Source: Rhodobacteraceae bacterium UBA6197
GTDB taxonomy: Bacteria > Pseudomonadota > Alphaproteobacteria > Rhodobacterales > Rhodobacteraceae
Length of the DNA: 64,000 nucleotides
Direction of reading: 5' to 3'
NCBI GenBank assembly: GCA_002422085.1
Contig: DISZ01000019.1
Location: 325,378 to 389,377, forward strand
The position numbers were made by a program, and so were the translations under genes. Positions within the stretch are counted from its first letter, which is position 1; each line of letters opens with the position of its first letter. This document shows positions 54,358 to 62,483 of the stretch, in pieces. The notes beneath the pieces were generated by a model. That model was not told where the DNA came from. It was given only the letters and a program-made list of their open reading frames with translations, and did no database searches.

Positions 54358-55141
54358 GGGGATGTCCTGCACTGGTCGGGGCGTCTTGAGGGTGGGCGTG
54401 ATCGTGCCCGTGTCCCTCGGGGCCGTGGTCGTGGTCATGGTCATGGTCGTGGACGTGCTGGTAAAGCGCCAGCGCTCCGCCCGTGCCAAGCCCGAACAGC
54501 GCGCGATATTCTGGCGCGGCCGAAACAACGTGCGGCGTGCCCTGACAGCAGACATGGCCATTCAGGCAGATCACCCTGTCCGAGGCCGACATCACCACAT
54601 GCAGATCGTGGCTGACCATCAGCACCGCTACACCGGTTTCCTGCCGGACATCTTCAAGCAGACGATAAAAGGCGGCCACGCCGGGCTGGTCGAGGCCCTG
54701 CGTCGCCTCGTCCAGTATCAGGATATCAGGTTTGGCCAACAGCGCCCGCGCCAGCAACACGCGCTGGAACTGGCCGCCTGACAGGCGCGACATCTGTCGT
54801 GCCTCCAGCCCCTCGACGCCACAGCGCAACAGCGCCGCGGTGGCCGCGTCATCGCTGACGCGCCGTGGCAGCGACAAAAAGCGGCGCACCGTCATCGGCA
54901 GGGTCGCGTCGATATGCAGCCGCTGCGGCACGTAGCCGATGCTCAGGCCGGGCGCCCGGTGCACCTGCCCCGTCGCCGCCGGTTCCAGCCCGATCAGCGC
55001 CCGGATCAGCGTGGATTTACCCGAGCCGTTGGGGCCGACCACGGTAACGATCTCGCCTTTGGAGATGGTGAAATCGACCCCCGAAAGCACCTCGACGCCA
55101 CCATGTTCGACGCCAAGACCCGTCGTCGAAATCAGACTCAT
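54350..55141 (-). CDS. znuC: Zinc ABC transporter ATPase ZnuC with His-rich tail
   Basis: A 263-residue ATPase. Walker A is VGPNGSGKST, the signature is LSGGQFQRVLLARAL, Walker B is ILILDEATQGLD, and the switch histidine is in MVSHDLHVVMSA. The C-terminus carries about 40 extra residues with repeated DHDHDH and GHGHDHAH, a possible cytoplasmic zinc-binding tail. Its start overlaps the zur stop by 4 bp. Confidence 0.94.
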   Translation of the reverse strand: MSLISTTGLGVEHGGVEVLSGVDFTISKGEIVTVVGPNGSGKSTLIRALIGLEPAATGQVHRAPGLSIGYVPQRLHIDATLPMTVRRFLSLPRRVSDDAATAALLRCGVEGLEARQMSRLSGGQFQRVLLARALLAKPDILILDEATQGLDQPGVAAFYRLLEDVRQETGVAVLMVSHDLHVVMSASDRVICLNGHVCCQGTPHVVSAAPEYRALFGLGTGGALALYQHVHDHDHDHDHGPEGHGHDHAHPQDAPTSAGHPHA

Positions 55142-55659
55142 GTCGATACTCCGGTGCAGGCCAGATCGTGGCAGGCGGGGCACAGGCCCAACGCCTCGAC
55201 ATTGGTGCGCTCGACGGTAAAGCCAAGCTCGGCGGCGGCGCGGTCCAACGCGGCGCGAACCGGGGTGGCCGAAGCCTCGGCGACGGCGTGGCAGACCCGG
55301 CAGATCAGAAATACCGGCATATGGGTCTCGCCGGGGTGCATGCAGGCGGTAAAGGCATTCAGCCGGCGCACCCGATGCGCAAGCCCGTTTTCCACCAGAA
55401 ACTCCAGCGCGCGGTAAGCCACGGGGGGCTGTTTGCCAAAGCCGTCGGCGGCCAGCCGGTCAAGCACCTCATAGGCCCCGAGCGCGCGGTGTTCCTCAAG
55501 CAAGATTTCAAGCGCGCGGCGACGCACCGGGGTCAGACGCGCGCCACGGGTCAGGGCCGCGGCCTCGGCCCGCGCCAGCGTCGCATCGGCACAATGGGCG
55601 TGGTCGTGCCGGGAAAACGCCACGCCGACATCGTTTTGGGTAACGGGTTTGTCCTGCAT
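55138..55659 (-). CDS. zur: Zinc-uptake regulator Zur (Fur family)
   Basis: A 173-residue Fur-family repressor. The winged helix is about residues 35-95 (LTPVRRRALEILLEEHRALGAYEVLDRL). The structural zinc motifs are CRVCH and CPACH (two CxxC pairs), as in Zur. The N-terminal 22 residues include HDHAHC, possibly a metal-binding addition. It represses znuA and itself when zinc is sufficient, through the operator at 55688. znuC overlaps its stop. Confidence 0.94.
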   Translation of the reverse strand: MQDKPVTQNDVGVAFSRHDHAHCADATLARAEAAALTRGARLTPVRRRALEILLEEHRALGAYEVLDRLAADGFGKQPPVAYRALEFLVENGLAHRVRRLNAFTACMHPGETHMPVFLICRVCHAVAEASATPVRAALDRAAAELGFTVERTNVEALGLCPACHDLACTGVST

Positions 55660-55687
55660 CTGTTACCTTATCACATTTCGCTTGACC

Positions 55688-55702
55688 TGTTATGTCATAA
55701 CA
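55688..55702. promoter_or_regulatory. Zur box between zur and znuA
   Basis: TGTTATGTCATAACA is a perfect 7-bp inverted repeat around one base. It lies 29 bp before the zur start and 43 bp before znuA, so one site can repress both directions. The form agrees with the AT-rich palindromes of alphaproteobacterial Zur. Confidence 0.85.
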
Positions 55703-55744
55703 TAGACAAGACATCTTGACGTTACAAGATCACAAGGAGCTCCC

Positions 55745-56731
55745 ATGCGCAGTTTACCCGCCCTCACCCTGCTGTTGTCCAGCCTTGCCCCAATGGCGTT
55801 TGCCGAAGTGCCTCAGGTCGTGACCGATATTCCGGCCGTGCAGTCCTTGACCGCACAAGTCATGGGCGATCTGGGAACGCCCGTGATCTTGTTGGATCAG
55901 GGCAGCAACGCGCATAGCTATCAGCTGCGCCCCTCTCAGGCCAAGGCGTTGCAGCAGGCCGATCTGGTAGTCTGGATCGGCCCCGAGATGACCCCCTGGC
56001 TTGACCGCGCCCTGAACGGCATTGACGGCGCGGGCGGGCGGTTGGGCCTTTTGGCGGCCGAGCCGACCTTGCGCCGCGACTTTCCAATGACCGAAGACGA
56101 CGATCACGACCACGCCGAGGGCGACGATCACGACCACGCCGGTGACGACGATCACGACCACGCCGAAGACGACGATCACGACCACGACTCAGCGCCCCAT
56201 TCACACAGTGGCACCGACCCGCACGCCTGGCTTGACCCGGAAAACGCCAAGATCTGGCTGGGGCTGATCGCCGCCGATCTGGCGGCGCTAGACCCGGAGC
56301 ATGCGACAAGCTATGAACGCAACGCCGAGGCGGCCCGTGTCCGCATCGACGCGCTGGAAACCGAGATCGCCTCCCTGCTGGCCCCGGTTGCCGACCGGCC
56401 GTTCGTGGTGTTTCATCAGGCTTACGGCTATTTCACGGGCCGGTTTGGCCTGAATGTGGTCGGCGCGATCAATCTGGGGGATGCGACCGCCCCGGGTGCC
56501 GCGCATCTGACCGAACTGCGCAATGATCTGGCCCAAAGCGGCGCGGTTTGCGCCTTTCCCGAGGCCGTGCACGACCCGAAACCAGCCGCGCTTCTGATCG
56601 AAGGCACCTCGGTGCGGCTTGGCGGCGCGCTGGATCCGGCGGGCAGCCTGCTGGCCTATGGCCCCGACCTATACGCCGCGCTGCTGCGGGGCATGGCGGC
56701 GACGATCAGCGACTGTCTGAGTCAGGGCTAA
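55745..56731 (+). CDS. znuA: Zinc-binding protein ZnuA with His-rich loop
   Basis: A 328-residue periplasmic protein (signal peptide ends at about residue 21, PMAFA). Zn ligands are the His of NAHSYQLRPS (about residue 60), a second in DPHAWLDPENAK, a third in FVVFHQAYGYF, and an acidic residue near the end. Residues about 116-152 are a loop of four DDHDHA repeats (positions 56099-56188 in the DNA) that would capture zinc. It is divergent from zur, under the Zur box. Confidence 0.95.
   Translation: MRSLPALTLLLSSLAPMAFAEVPQVVTDIPAVQSLTAQVMGDLGTPVILLDQGSNAHSYQLRPSQAKALQQADLVVWIGPEMTPWLDRALNGIDGAGGRLGLLAAEPTLRRDFPMTEDDDHDHAEGDDHDHAGDDDHDHAEDDDHDHDSAPHSHSGTDPHAWLDPENAKIWLGLIAADLAALDPEHATSYERNAEAARVRIDALETEIASLLAPVADRPFVVFHQAYGYFTGRFGLNVVGAINLGDATAPGAAHLTELRNDLAQSGAVCAFPEAVHDPKPAALLIEGTSVRLGGALDPAGSLLAYGPDLYAALLRGMAATISDCLSQG
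56099..56188 (+). repeat. In-frame tandem repeat coding the ZnuA His-rich loop
   Basis: Four 24-base units, the last shortened, each opening GACGATCACGACCACG, code for the D/H-rich loop. Repeat number may vary between strains. Confidence 0.85.
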
Positions 56732-56820
56732 GGCCGGCACGGCTTGATCGCGCCGCCAAACCATGCTCTGACCATGACGCCCCGCAGCGATCAGCCGAGG
56801 GGCGTCGGAAGGGGGGCCGC

Positions 56821-57666
56821 ATGGACCATATCGCCTGGATCGGGGCCGAGGTTGACGGGCAGAATCTGCGCGTCTGGGCCGGCAGCGCCGAGGCAACCGC
56901 GCTGGCGCAGACCTCGGGGCGCTGGCTGGCGCCCGATACCCCGCTTCGGGCATTGGACGCGATCATCGCCCCTTGGTGGCAGCCCGGCGTTCTGGTTCTG
57001 GTGGCGGGGCTGACGGGAGCCGCGACAACCGCGCTGCCCTGCGCGCCGGTCGCCTTGGCGCCGATGCCGGACGCGGCCACCGACCACGGGGTCTGGTGGC
57101 AGGTGCGGGATCTGACGCAGGCCAAACCCGTTGACCGCGTCAGCGCCGTTCAGGCGCTTTGTCTGGCCGGCTGTCTGCGCGGACGCCCGCAGTTCGACGG
57201 GGTGATCTGCCTGACCGGGGCGCATAGCCTTTGGGCACAGATCAGCGCGGGCGAGGTGGTCAGCGTGACAAGCGCGGCCACGGGCGTGCTGGCCGATGCA
57301 TTGGTGCCGACACGGCCCGCCACAGCGCCGCAGCGCCCCGAGGGCCTTGCGTTGGCGGCGTTCGATGCCGCCTTGTCGGATTGCCTGTCGCGCCCCGAGC
57401 GGCTTGCCCGGCTGCTGTCTGCCGCCCGGCTGATGCCGCCCGATCGGGCCGAGGCCACGCTGCACGGCGCGTTGATTGGCGCCGATCTGGCCTCCGCCCG
57501 GCCTTGGTGGCTGGGTCAGGCCGTGCTGGTGCTGGGAACGGGCACCGCACCGGGGCTTTATGCGCGCGCGCTGGCGACCCAAGGCGTGCAGGCCACCGCT
57601 GGCGTGGTCGAGGTGGCGCTGCTGGCAGGCTTTGCCGCCGCTGCCGCCACGGCGCGCAACACATGA
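56821..57666 (+). CDS. dgoK: 2-dehydro-3-deoxygalactonokinase (DgoK family)
   Basis: A 281-residue sugar-acid kinase that phosphorylates 2-dehydro-3-deoxygalactonate in the De Ley-Doudoroff pathway. Typical blocks include MDHIAWIGAEVDGQNLRVWA at the start, LVAGLTGAA, and VICLTGAHSLWAQISAGEVV in the middle. It is slightly shorter than characterised DgoK (about 292). Its neighbour is an aldose 1-epimerase, which fits galactose or galactonate use. No dgoA or dgoD is nearby. The ATGA overlap ties it to the epimerase gene. Confidence 0.85.
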   Translation: MDHIAWIGAEVDGQNLRVWAGSAEATALAQTSGRWLAPDTPLRALDAIIAPWWQPGVLVLVAGLTGAATTALPCAPVALAPMPDAATDHGVWWQVRDLTQAKPVDRVSAVQALCLAGCLRGRPQFDGVICLTGAHSLWAQISAGEVVSVTSAATGVLADALVPTRPATAPQRPEGLALAAFDAALSDCLSRPERLARLLSAARLMPPDRAEATLHGALIGADLASARPWWLGQAVLVLGTGTAPGLYARALATQGVQATAGVVEVALLAGFAAAAATARNT

Positions 57667-58691
57667 GCGGCGCGCAGCCCTTTGGCGTGCTGGCGCTGGG
57701 CACCGAGGTGCAGCGTATCACCCTGCGCGCAGGCGCGTTGACCGCCCATATCCTGACCCTGGGCGCCACGCTTCAGGATCTGCGCCTTGCCGGAACGCCA
57801 TGGTCGCTGACGCTGGGGGCCGATCTGCTGGCCGCCTATAGCGGGCCGATGCGCTGGTTTGGCGCGATCGTCGGCCCGGTGGCCAACCGCCTTGCCGGGG
57901 CCAGCGCCGACATTGCCGGGCATACCGCCCGGTTCGAGGCCAATGAAGGCGCCAATACTCTGCATTCAGGCGCCGGCGGCACCTCGGATCAGGTCTGGCA
58001 GATCGAAGCGCAGGCGTCAGACCATGTCACCCTGCGGCTGGCCTTGCCCGACGGTCTGGGCGGATTTCCCGGCAACCGGGTGGTTCGGGCGGAATACCGG
58101 ATCATCGCCCCGGCCACGCTGCGCCTGACCCTTACCGCCCAAAGCGATGCGGCGACATTGATGAATCTGGCGCACCACCCCTATTGGAACCTCGACGGGC
58201 AGGGCGACGCGCGCGCGCAAAACCTTGCGGTCGTAGCCGAAACCTATCTGCCGACCGATCCGCAAAACCTGCCCCAAACCCCGCCTCGCCCGCTGAGCGG
58301 CAGCCCGCGCGATCTGCGCCAAGGCGCGCCGCTTGCCCTTGTGGCGCGGCTCGATCATTGTTTTTGCCTTGCCGCCGCCCTAAGGCCCATGACGCAGGTC
58401 GCGCGGTTGCGCGGCACCAAGGGGGTGACGATGACCTTGTCGACCACCGCGCCGGGCTTGCAGGTCTATGATGGCGCGGGCATCGACACCGCCCCCTATC
58501 CGGGTTTGATGGGCACGCCCTATGGCCCCTTCGCCGGGATCGCGCTTGAACCGCAGTTCTGGCCAGATGCCCCCCGAAGACCCGATTTCCCCTCGATCCT
58601 GCTGGAACCGGATACGCCATGGCAGCAAGTGACCGAGTATCGTTTCAGCCGCACCGATCTGGCAGGCGACAGCGCCGCCGTGGGGTGCTAG
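57663..58691 (+). CDS. galM: Aldose 1-epimerase (GalM-like)
   Basis: A 342-residue mutarotase. It has LNLAHHPYWNLDG (catalytic His), RLDHCFCL, TTAPGLQVYDGAGIDT, and a glutamate in GIALEPQFWPDAP (catalytic Glu). These residues interconvert alpha and beta forms of galactose, glucose or other aldoses. It starts inside the dgoK stop and ends 30 bp before the GbsR-like regulator, so sugar use and the regulator may be one transcript. Confidence 0.88.
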   Translation: MSGAQPFGVLALGTEVQRITLRAGALTAHILTLGATLQDLRLAGTPWSLTLGADLLAAYSGPMRWFGAIVGPVANRLAGASADIAGHTARFEANEGANTLHSGAGGTSDQVWQIEAQASDHVTLRLALPDGLGGFPGNRVVRAEYRIIAPATLRLTLTAQSDAATLMNLAHHPYWNLDGQGDARAQNLAVVAETYLPTDPQNLPQTPPRPLSGSPRDLRQGAPLALVARLDHCFCLAAALRPMTQVARLRGTKGVTMTLSTTAPGLQVYDGAGIDTAPYPGLMGTPYGPFAGIALEPQFWPDAPRRPDFPSILLEPDTPWQQVTEYRFSRTDLAGDSAAVGC

Positions 58692-58721
58692 AAAAGCAAA
58701 AGACCACCACCGGAGGAACCG

Positions 58722-59258
58722 ATGCGCCCTGCAGGACAGGCAGAACTCAGCAGCCTCTTCACCGATCTGGCCCAAAAAATGGGGCTATCGCGCCCGGCAG
58801 GACAGTGCTTTGCGGCGATCTGGCGTGCAGCGCAAGCGCCCTGCGCCGATGATCTGGTGGCGGATCTGGGGTTGTCACGGTCCAATATCTCGACCGCGCT
58901 CAAGGAATTGCGGCAATGGGGGTTGATTGACGCGGCCCGCAGCCCGGGCGACCGGAAGGACTATTTCCAGGCGCCAGCAGACCCTTGGGCGATCGCGCGC
59001 CGGATCCTGGCCGAACGCCGCCGCCGCGACCTGGCCCCGGCGCTTGAACAGCTTTACGCGATCGAAGTCAGCAGCCCCGATGCCCGCGTGGCCGCCCTGT
59101 GCGAGGTGGTCGAGGCGTTTTCGAACTGGATGGCGGGGTTGATCCGGCTTGATCCCGCGGAACTGGCGCAACATGTCGGCGCAAACGCCCCCACCGCCGT
59201 CGAGGCCGAGGCCGAGGGCGACGAGTCCCGAAAGAAGAAGAAAAAGAAAAAGGGCTGA
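58722..59258 (+). CDS. GbsR/MarR-type HTH regulator with lysine tail
   Basis: A 178-residue winged-helix regulator: CADDLVADLGLSRSNISTALKELRQWGLI matches GbsR-type MarR proteins, which repress osmoprotectant-related or other genes. The N-terminus, LSSLFTDLAQKMGLSRPAGQC, is also typical. The last residues are acidic and then highly basic (ESRKKKKKKKG), from a run of AAG codons. It follows galM by 30 bp, but no target is evident. Confidence 0.82.
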   Translation: MRPAGQAELSSLFTDLAQKMGLSRPAGQCFAAIWRAAQAPCADDLVADLGLSRSNISTALKELRQWGLIDAARSPGDRKDYFQAPADPWAIARRILAERRRRDLAPALEQLYAIEVSSPDARVAALCEVVEAFSNWMAGLIRLDPAELAQHVGANAPTAVEAEAEGDESRKKKKKKKG

Positions 59259-59344
59259 CGCGTTTCGCCTTTGAACCGCGCTTTTCGCGCCGCGCCCGGA
59301 AGTCGCGCGAACCGGCGTGTGGGTCGGACCAAACCGTGCAACGC

Positions 59345-59875
59345 CTAGCCCAGCGCCACCGATTTCGTCTCGGTCGGCGCCACAGCGCCGGAGGGCAGTT
59401 CTTCCATCAGGTCCTCAATGAACAGGCTTAACAACTGCCCGCGCCCGCTGACCCCGGCCTTGCGATAGATCGCGTTGGTCTGCGCCTTGACGGTGCCTTC
59501 TGACGTCGTGCGCAGGACCGCGATTTCGGCCGTCGAAAGGCCTTTGATCGCAAACAATGCCACGTCCCGTTCCGCCGGGGTCAGGCCCCATTCGGCAAAC
59601 CTCTCGGCCAACAGCTCCATGAAAGCCCCCGAGGCGCGACGCAGTTTTTCGCGGGTATGCGCCACTTCCCGCAAGGACCGGCGTAGCGCCATTGCCCCCA
59701 GCACCAACCCCAGCACCAACCCCAGAGCGGCACCCAGTTCCAGTATCTCGCGGCTCTGCCAACTGATCGGATTGGCATAGATGCCAAAGACCGACATCAC
59801 GATATCGGACACGAAAAACAACGCGCAGGCTGCCTGCACGGCAAAGATCAGCAGGATCGGCAGCTGTCGCCTCAT
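59345..59875 (-). CDS. Membrane-anchored LuxR-type regulator
   Basis: A 176-residue protein. Two membrane helices lie near residues 7-28 and 46-66, then a linker, and a C-terminal LuxR HTH (LTPAERDVALFAIKGLSTAE and VKAQTNAIYRKAGVSGRG) lies at about 105-165. No receiver domain is present. It would read a membrane or envelope signal directly. It ends at the cluster of two PepSY-like genes and starts 30 bp after the first, so it is cotranscribed with it. Confidence 0.82.
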   Translation of the reverse strand: MRRQLPILLIFAVQAACALFFVSDIVMSVFGIYANPISWQSREILELGAALGLVLGLVLGAMALRRSLREVAHTREKLRRASGAFMELLAERFAEWGLTPAERDVALFAIKGLSTAEIAVLRTTSEGTVKAQTNAIYRKAGVSGRGQLLSLFIEDLMEELPSGAVAPTETKSVALG

Positions 59876-59905
59876 GACGCGCGGACCGCCGTCAGGTTCG
59901 GGGCG

Positions 59906-60430
59906 TCAATCATGCTCGTCGCCATGGTCACCGCCTTCGCCCTTGTCGTCGCTGCCGCTGTCACCCTTGTCATCACCGCTGTCGTCACCCTTGTCATCAC
60001 CGCTGTCGTCACCCTTGTCGTCGCCGCTGTCGTCACCTTTGTCGTCGCCGCTGTCGTCACCCGTGTCGTCGCCGCTGTCGGACCCGGTGCTGCTGCCGGA
60101 ACCGGAATCGCTGCTGCCCGAACCGGAGGTGTCATCGCGGATCTGGACCGAGTTTTTGCCGTTACGCCTGCCGGGCAAGGGCTGCAACAGGTCGCGCAAC
60201 ACCTCGCCGGTGCGCCGATCTATGACGATCTCGCGCCGGAAATCGCTGCGCGTTGCGACGATCCGGATCCGGCCCAAAAGCGTGCGGCTGATTTCAATCT
60301 TGCCGTAGCCCTGCGACTTTAGCTGCTGCACGACCTGATCGGCGACGCTTTCCGCCCGCGCCGGGGCGGCGAAAAGTGGGGTCAGGGCGGCACCCACCCC
60401 CATCTGTATCAGAAACTTGCGTCGGTTCAT
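59906..60430 (-). CDS. Exported PepSY-like protein with acidic Asp/Gly/Lys repeat tail
   Basis: A 174-residue protein with a twin-arginine-like leader (MNRRKFLIQMGVGAALTPLF). A PepSY-like domain of about 60 residues has VVQQLKSQGYGKIEISRTLLG and IVIDRRTGEVLRDLLQP. Five or more DDSGDDKG units then form a disordered acidic tail, ending GDHGDEHD. Acidic tails of this kind bind divalent cations. The DNA coding them is a 24-base tandem repeat. It is the gene before the LuxR-type regulator on the same strand. Confidence 0.72.
   Translation of the reverse strand: MNRRKFLIQMGVGAALTPLFAAPARAESVADQVVQQLKSQGYGKIEISRTLLGRIRIVATRSDFRREIVIDRRTGEVLRDLLQPLPGRRNGKNSVQIRDDTSGSGSSDSGSGSSTGSDSGDDTGDDSGDDKGDDSGDDKGDDSGDDKGDDSGDDKGDSGSDDKGEGGDHGDEHD
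59957..60080 (-). repeat. 24-base tandem repeat coding an acidic tail
   Basis: About five units reading GCTGTCGTCACCCTTGTC-like on the plus strand, with small differences, code DDSGDDKG on the minus strand. Units near the left end are more divergent than those in the middle. Confidence 0.8.
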
Positions 60431-60546
60431 TTCGCTTTTACCCCAATGCGCCCCCCGCGACGGTCGCCAGCCCCCAAGTATGGGAAACTTGCGCGCGCCG
60501 GGCAAGCTATTCCCCGGCGACAGGTCGCCGCCGGGGGAAGGCCCGT

Positions 60547-61047
60547 TCAGTCGTCCGAGCCGCCGTCATGGTCGTCGTTGCCATGGTCGTCGTCATTGCC
60601 ATGGTCGTCATCGTTGCCATGGTCGTCGTCATTGCCATGGTCGTCGTCATTGCCATGGTCGTCGTTGCCCGACACATGGTCGCCCTGGTCATCGTCATCC
60701 TCAGCATCATCATCGCCGGCACGGGTGCGGGTACGCGTCGTGGTGGCGGTTCCAGTGCCATCGGCGGGAGAGTCTTCCAGCGAAACGCCGGGGGTCGTGT
60801 CTTCGCCTGCCCGCACCCTGTCCGTTTCGGTTTTCAGCACGGCCCCCGTCGCCGAGTCATAGGTGATCTCGACCTTTTCAGTGCCGCGGATCGCTTCGAC
60901 CTTGGTTTCGGTCGCGGTGGTGCGCACCTCGATCCGGGTATAGCCTTGGTCTTGCAACGCCTGAACGGCGGCGTCGGTATTCAGTTCGGCCATGGCGCCC
61001 GAACCGATCAGGGCAAAAGCAGCAGCAAGTTGGAATGTGCGTTTCAT
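60547..61047 (-). CDS. Exported PepSY protein with DDHGND repeat tail
   Basis: A 166-residue protein with a signal peptide (MKRTFQLAAAFALIGSGAMA). The PepSY domain covers about residues 20-80 (ALQDQGYTRIEVRTTATETK and VEITYDSATGAVLKTETDRV). Residues from about 118 are an acidic, Asp/His/Asn repeat (DDHGND) that ends in DDHDGGSDD. PepSY domains often inhibit or sense proteases or ligands in the periplasm. ATG 61047 is chosen because GGAGAC stands upstream and the leader starts there. It is a separate gene from the one at 59906, with 116 bp between. Confidence 0.75.
   Translation of the reverse strand: MKRTFQLAAAFALIGSGAMAELNTDAAVQALQDQGYTRIEVRTTATETKVEAIRGTEKVEITYDSATGAVLKTETDRVRAGEDTTPGVSLEDSPADGTGTATTTRTRTRAGDDDAEDDDDQGDHVSGNDDHGNDDDHGNDDDHGNDDDHGNDDDHGNDDHDGGSDD
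60567..60669 (-). repeat. 18-base tandem repeat coding a DDHGND tail
   Basis: Five to six units of CATGGTCGTCGTCATTGC-like sequence code the repeated acidic/His tail. The units are nearly identical, so recent expansion or contraction is likely. Confidence 0.85.
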
Positions 61048-61190
61048 TTCAGTCTCCATTTAACCTTCGCGGCAACATGCGGCGATGGGCTGACAAGAAC
61101 CTGAAGACAGCGCCGGGGCTATTGACCCAAAGGCATAAAACCGGACCTCTAAACCGTTCTCCGATGCGCCTAAACCAGAGTTTAGAGACG

Positions 61191-61219
61191 AAAAAACCCG
61201 CGCCAGACGGGTGCGGGTT
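61191..61219 (-). terminator. Rho-independent terminator after trpB
   Basis: On the minus strand AACCCGC and GCGGGTT form a stem around ACCCGTCTGGC, followed by TTTTTT (the AAAAAA at 61191-61196 on the plus strand). It lies 26 bp after the trpB stop. Confidence 0.85.
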
Positions 61220-61244
61220 CAATCTTTTCAATGGGTTGGCAGGA

Positions 61245-62471
61245 TCAGATCTTCATATCGAAGCCAAGATGCTTGGCCACGGTGAATATGTCCTTGTCGC
61301 CGCGCCCACACATATTCATCACCAGAAGGTGGTCTTTTGGCAAAGTCGGCGCGATTTTCATTACATGCGCCAGCGCGTGACTGGGTTCCAGCGCCGGGAT
61401 GATTCCCTCAAGCGTGCAGCTGAGCTGGAAGGCCTCCAGCGCCTCGATGTCGGTGATGCTGACATATTGGGCGCGACCCACGTCATGCAGCCAGGCATGT
61501 TCGGGGCCGATACCGGGGTAATCCAGACCCGCCGAAATTGAATGGCCCTCAAGGATCTGGCCATCCTCGTCTTGCAGCAGATAGGTGCGATTGCCATGCA
61601 GCACACCGGGCCGCCCGCCAGTCAGGCTGGCGCAATGCTCCATCTTGGCGTTGACGCCCTTGCCGCCCGCCTCGACGCCGATAAGCTGCACCGAGGCGTC
61701 GTCAAGGAACGGGAAGAACAGCCCCATCGCATTCGATCCACCGCCGATCGCGGCAATCAGCGTGTCGGGCAGACGCCCTTCGCGTTCGGTAATCTGTTCG
61801 CGCACTTCCTTGCCGATGATCGACTGGAAATCGCGCACCATCGCCGGGTAGGGATGCGGCCCCGCAACCGTGCCGATGCAATAGAACGTGTCGCGCACGT
61901 TGGTTACCCAGTCGCGCAGCGCGTCGTTCATCGCGTCTTTCAGCGTGCCACGACCCGAGGTGACGGGAATCACCTCGGCCCCCAGAAGGCGCATCCGAAA
62001 TACGTTCGGCGCCTGACGTTCGACATCGGTCGCGCCCATATAGACCACGCATTTCAGACCGAAACGCGCGCAGACCGTGGCCGTGGCCACGCCATGCTGG
62101 CCGGCGCCGGTTTCGGCGATGATTCGGGTCTTGCCCATCCGGCGTGCCAGAAGGATCTGGCCCAGCACGTTGTTGATCTTGTGCGCGCCGGTGTGATTCA
62201 GCTCATCGCGTTTGAGGTAGATTTTCGCGCCGCCAAGATGCGCGGTCAGACGCTCGGCGAAATAAAGCGGGCTGGGGCGGCCGACATAGTGTTTCCACAG
62301 ATCGTCCATCTGCGCCCAAAAACTGGGGTCGGTCTTGGCGTGTTCATAACAGGCCTCAAGTTCGAGGATCAGCGGCATCAGCGTTTCCGAGACGAAGCGC
62401 CCACCGAAAATGCCAAAACGGCCCCGTTCGTCCGGGCCAGTCATGAAGCTGTTGAAAAGATCGTCGGCCAT
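61245..62471 (-). CDS. trpB: Tryptophan synthase beta chain
   Basis: A 408-residue PLP enzyme that joins indole and serine. LKRDELNHTGAHKINNVLGQ contains the PLP lysine, AETGAGQHGVATAT binds substrate carboxylate, and GGGSNAMGLFFPF holds the phosphate. It starts at ATG 62471, where GGGGG stands at a good distance; a GTG six bases upstream is the alternative. It follows trpF and a GNAT gene on the same strand, the usual Rhodobacter order with one gene inserted. trpA is not in the window. Confidence 0.97.
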   Translation of the reverse strand: MADDLFNSFMTGPDERGRFGIFGGRFVSETLMPLILELEACYEHAKTDPSFWAQMDDLWKHYVGRPSPLYFAERLTAHLGGAKIYLKRDELNHTGAHKINNVLGQILLARRMGKTRIIAETGAGQHGVATATVCARFGLKCVVYMGATDVERQAPNVFRMRLLGAEVIPVTSGRGTLKDAMNDALRDWVTNVRDTFYCIGTVAGPHPYPAMVRDFQSIIGKEVREQITEREGRLPDTLIAAIGGGSNAMGLFFPFLDDASVQLIGVEAGGKGVNAKMEHCASLTGGRPGVLHGNRTYLLQDEDGQILEGHSISAGLDYPGIGPEHAWLHDVGRAQYVSITDIEALEAFQLSCTLEGIIPALEPSHALAHVMKIAPTLPKDHLLVMNMCGRGDKDIFTVAKHLGFDMKI

Positions 62472-62483
62472 GGCCACCCCCTG

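Noticed and set aside
59957..60669. Regular short repeats that might suggest a CRISPR array
   Set aside because: The units are in frame, contiguous without unique spacers, and code acidic protein tails of two exported proteins.
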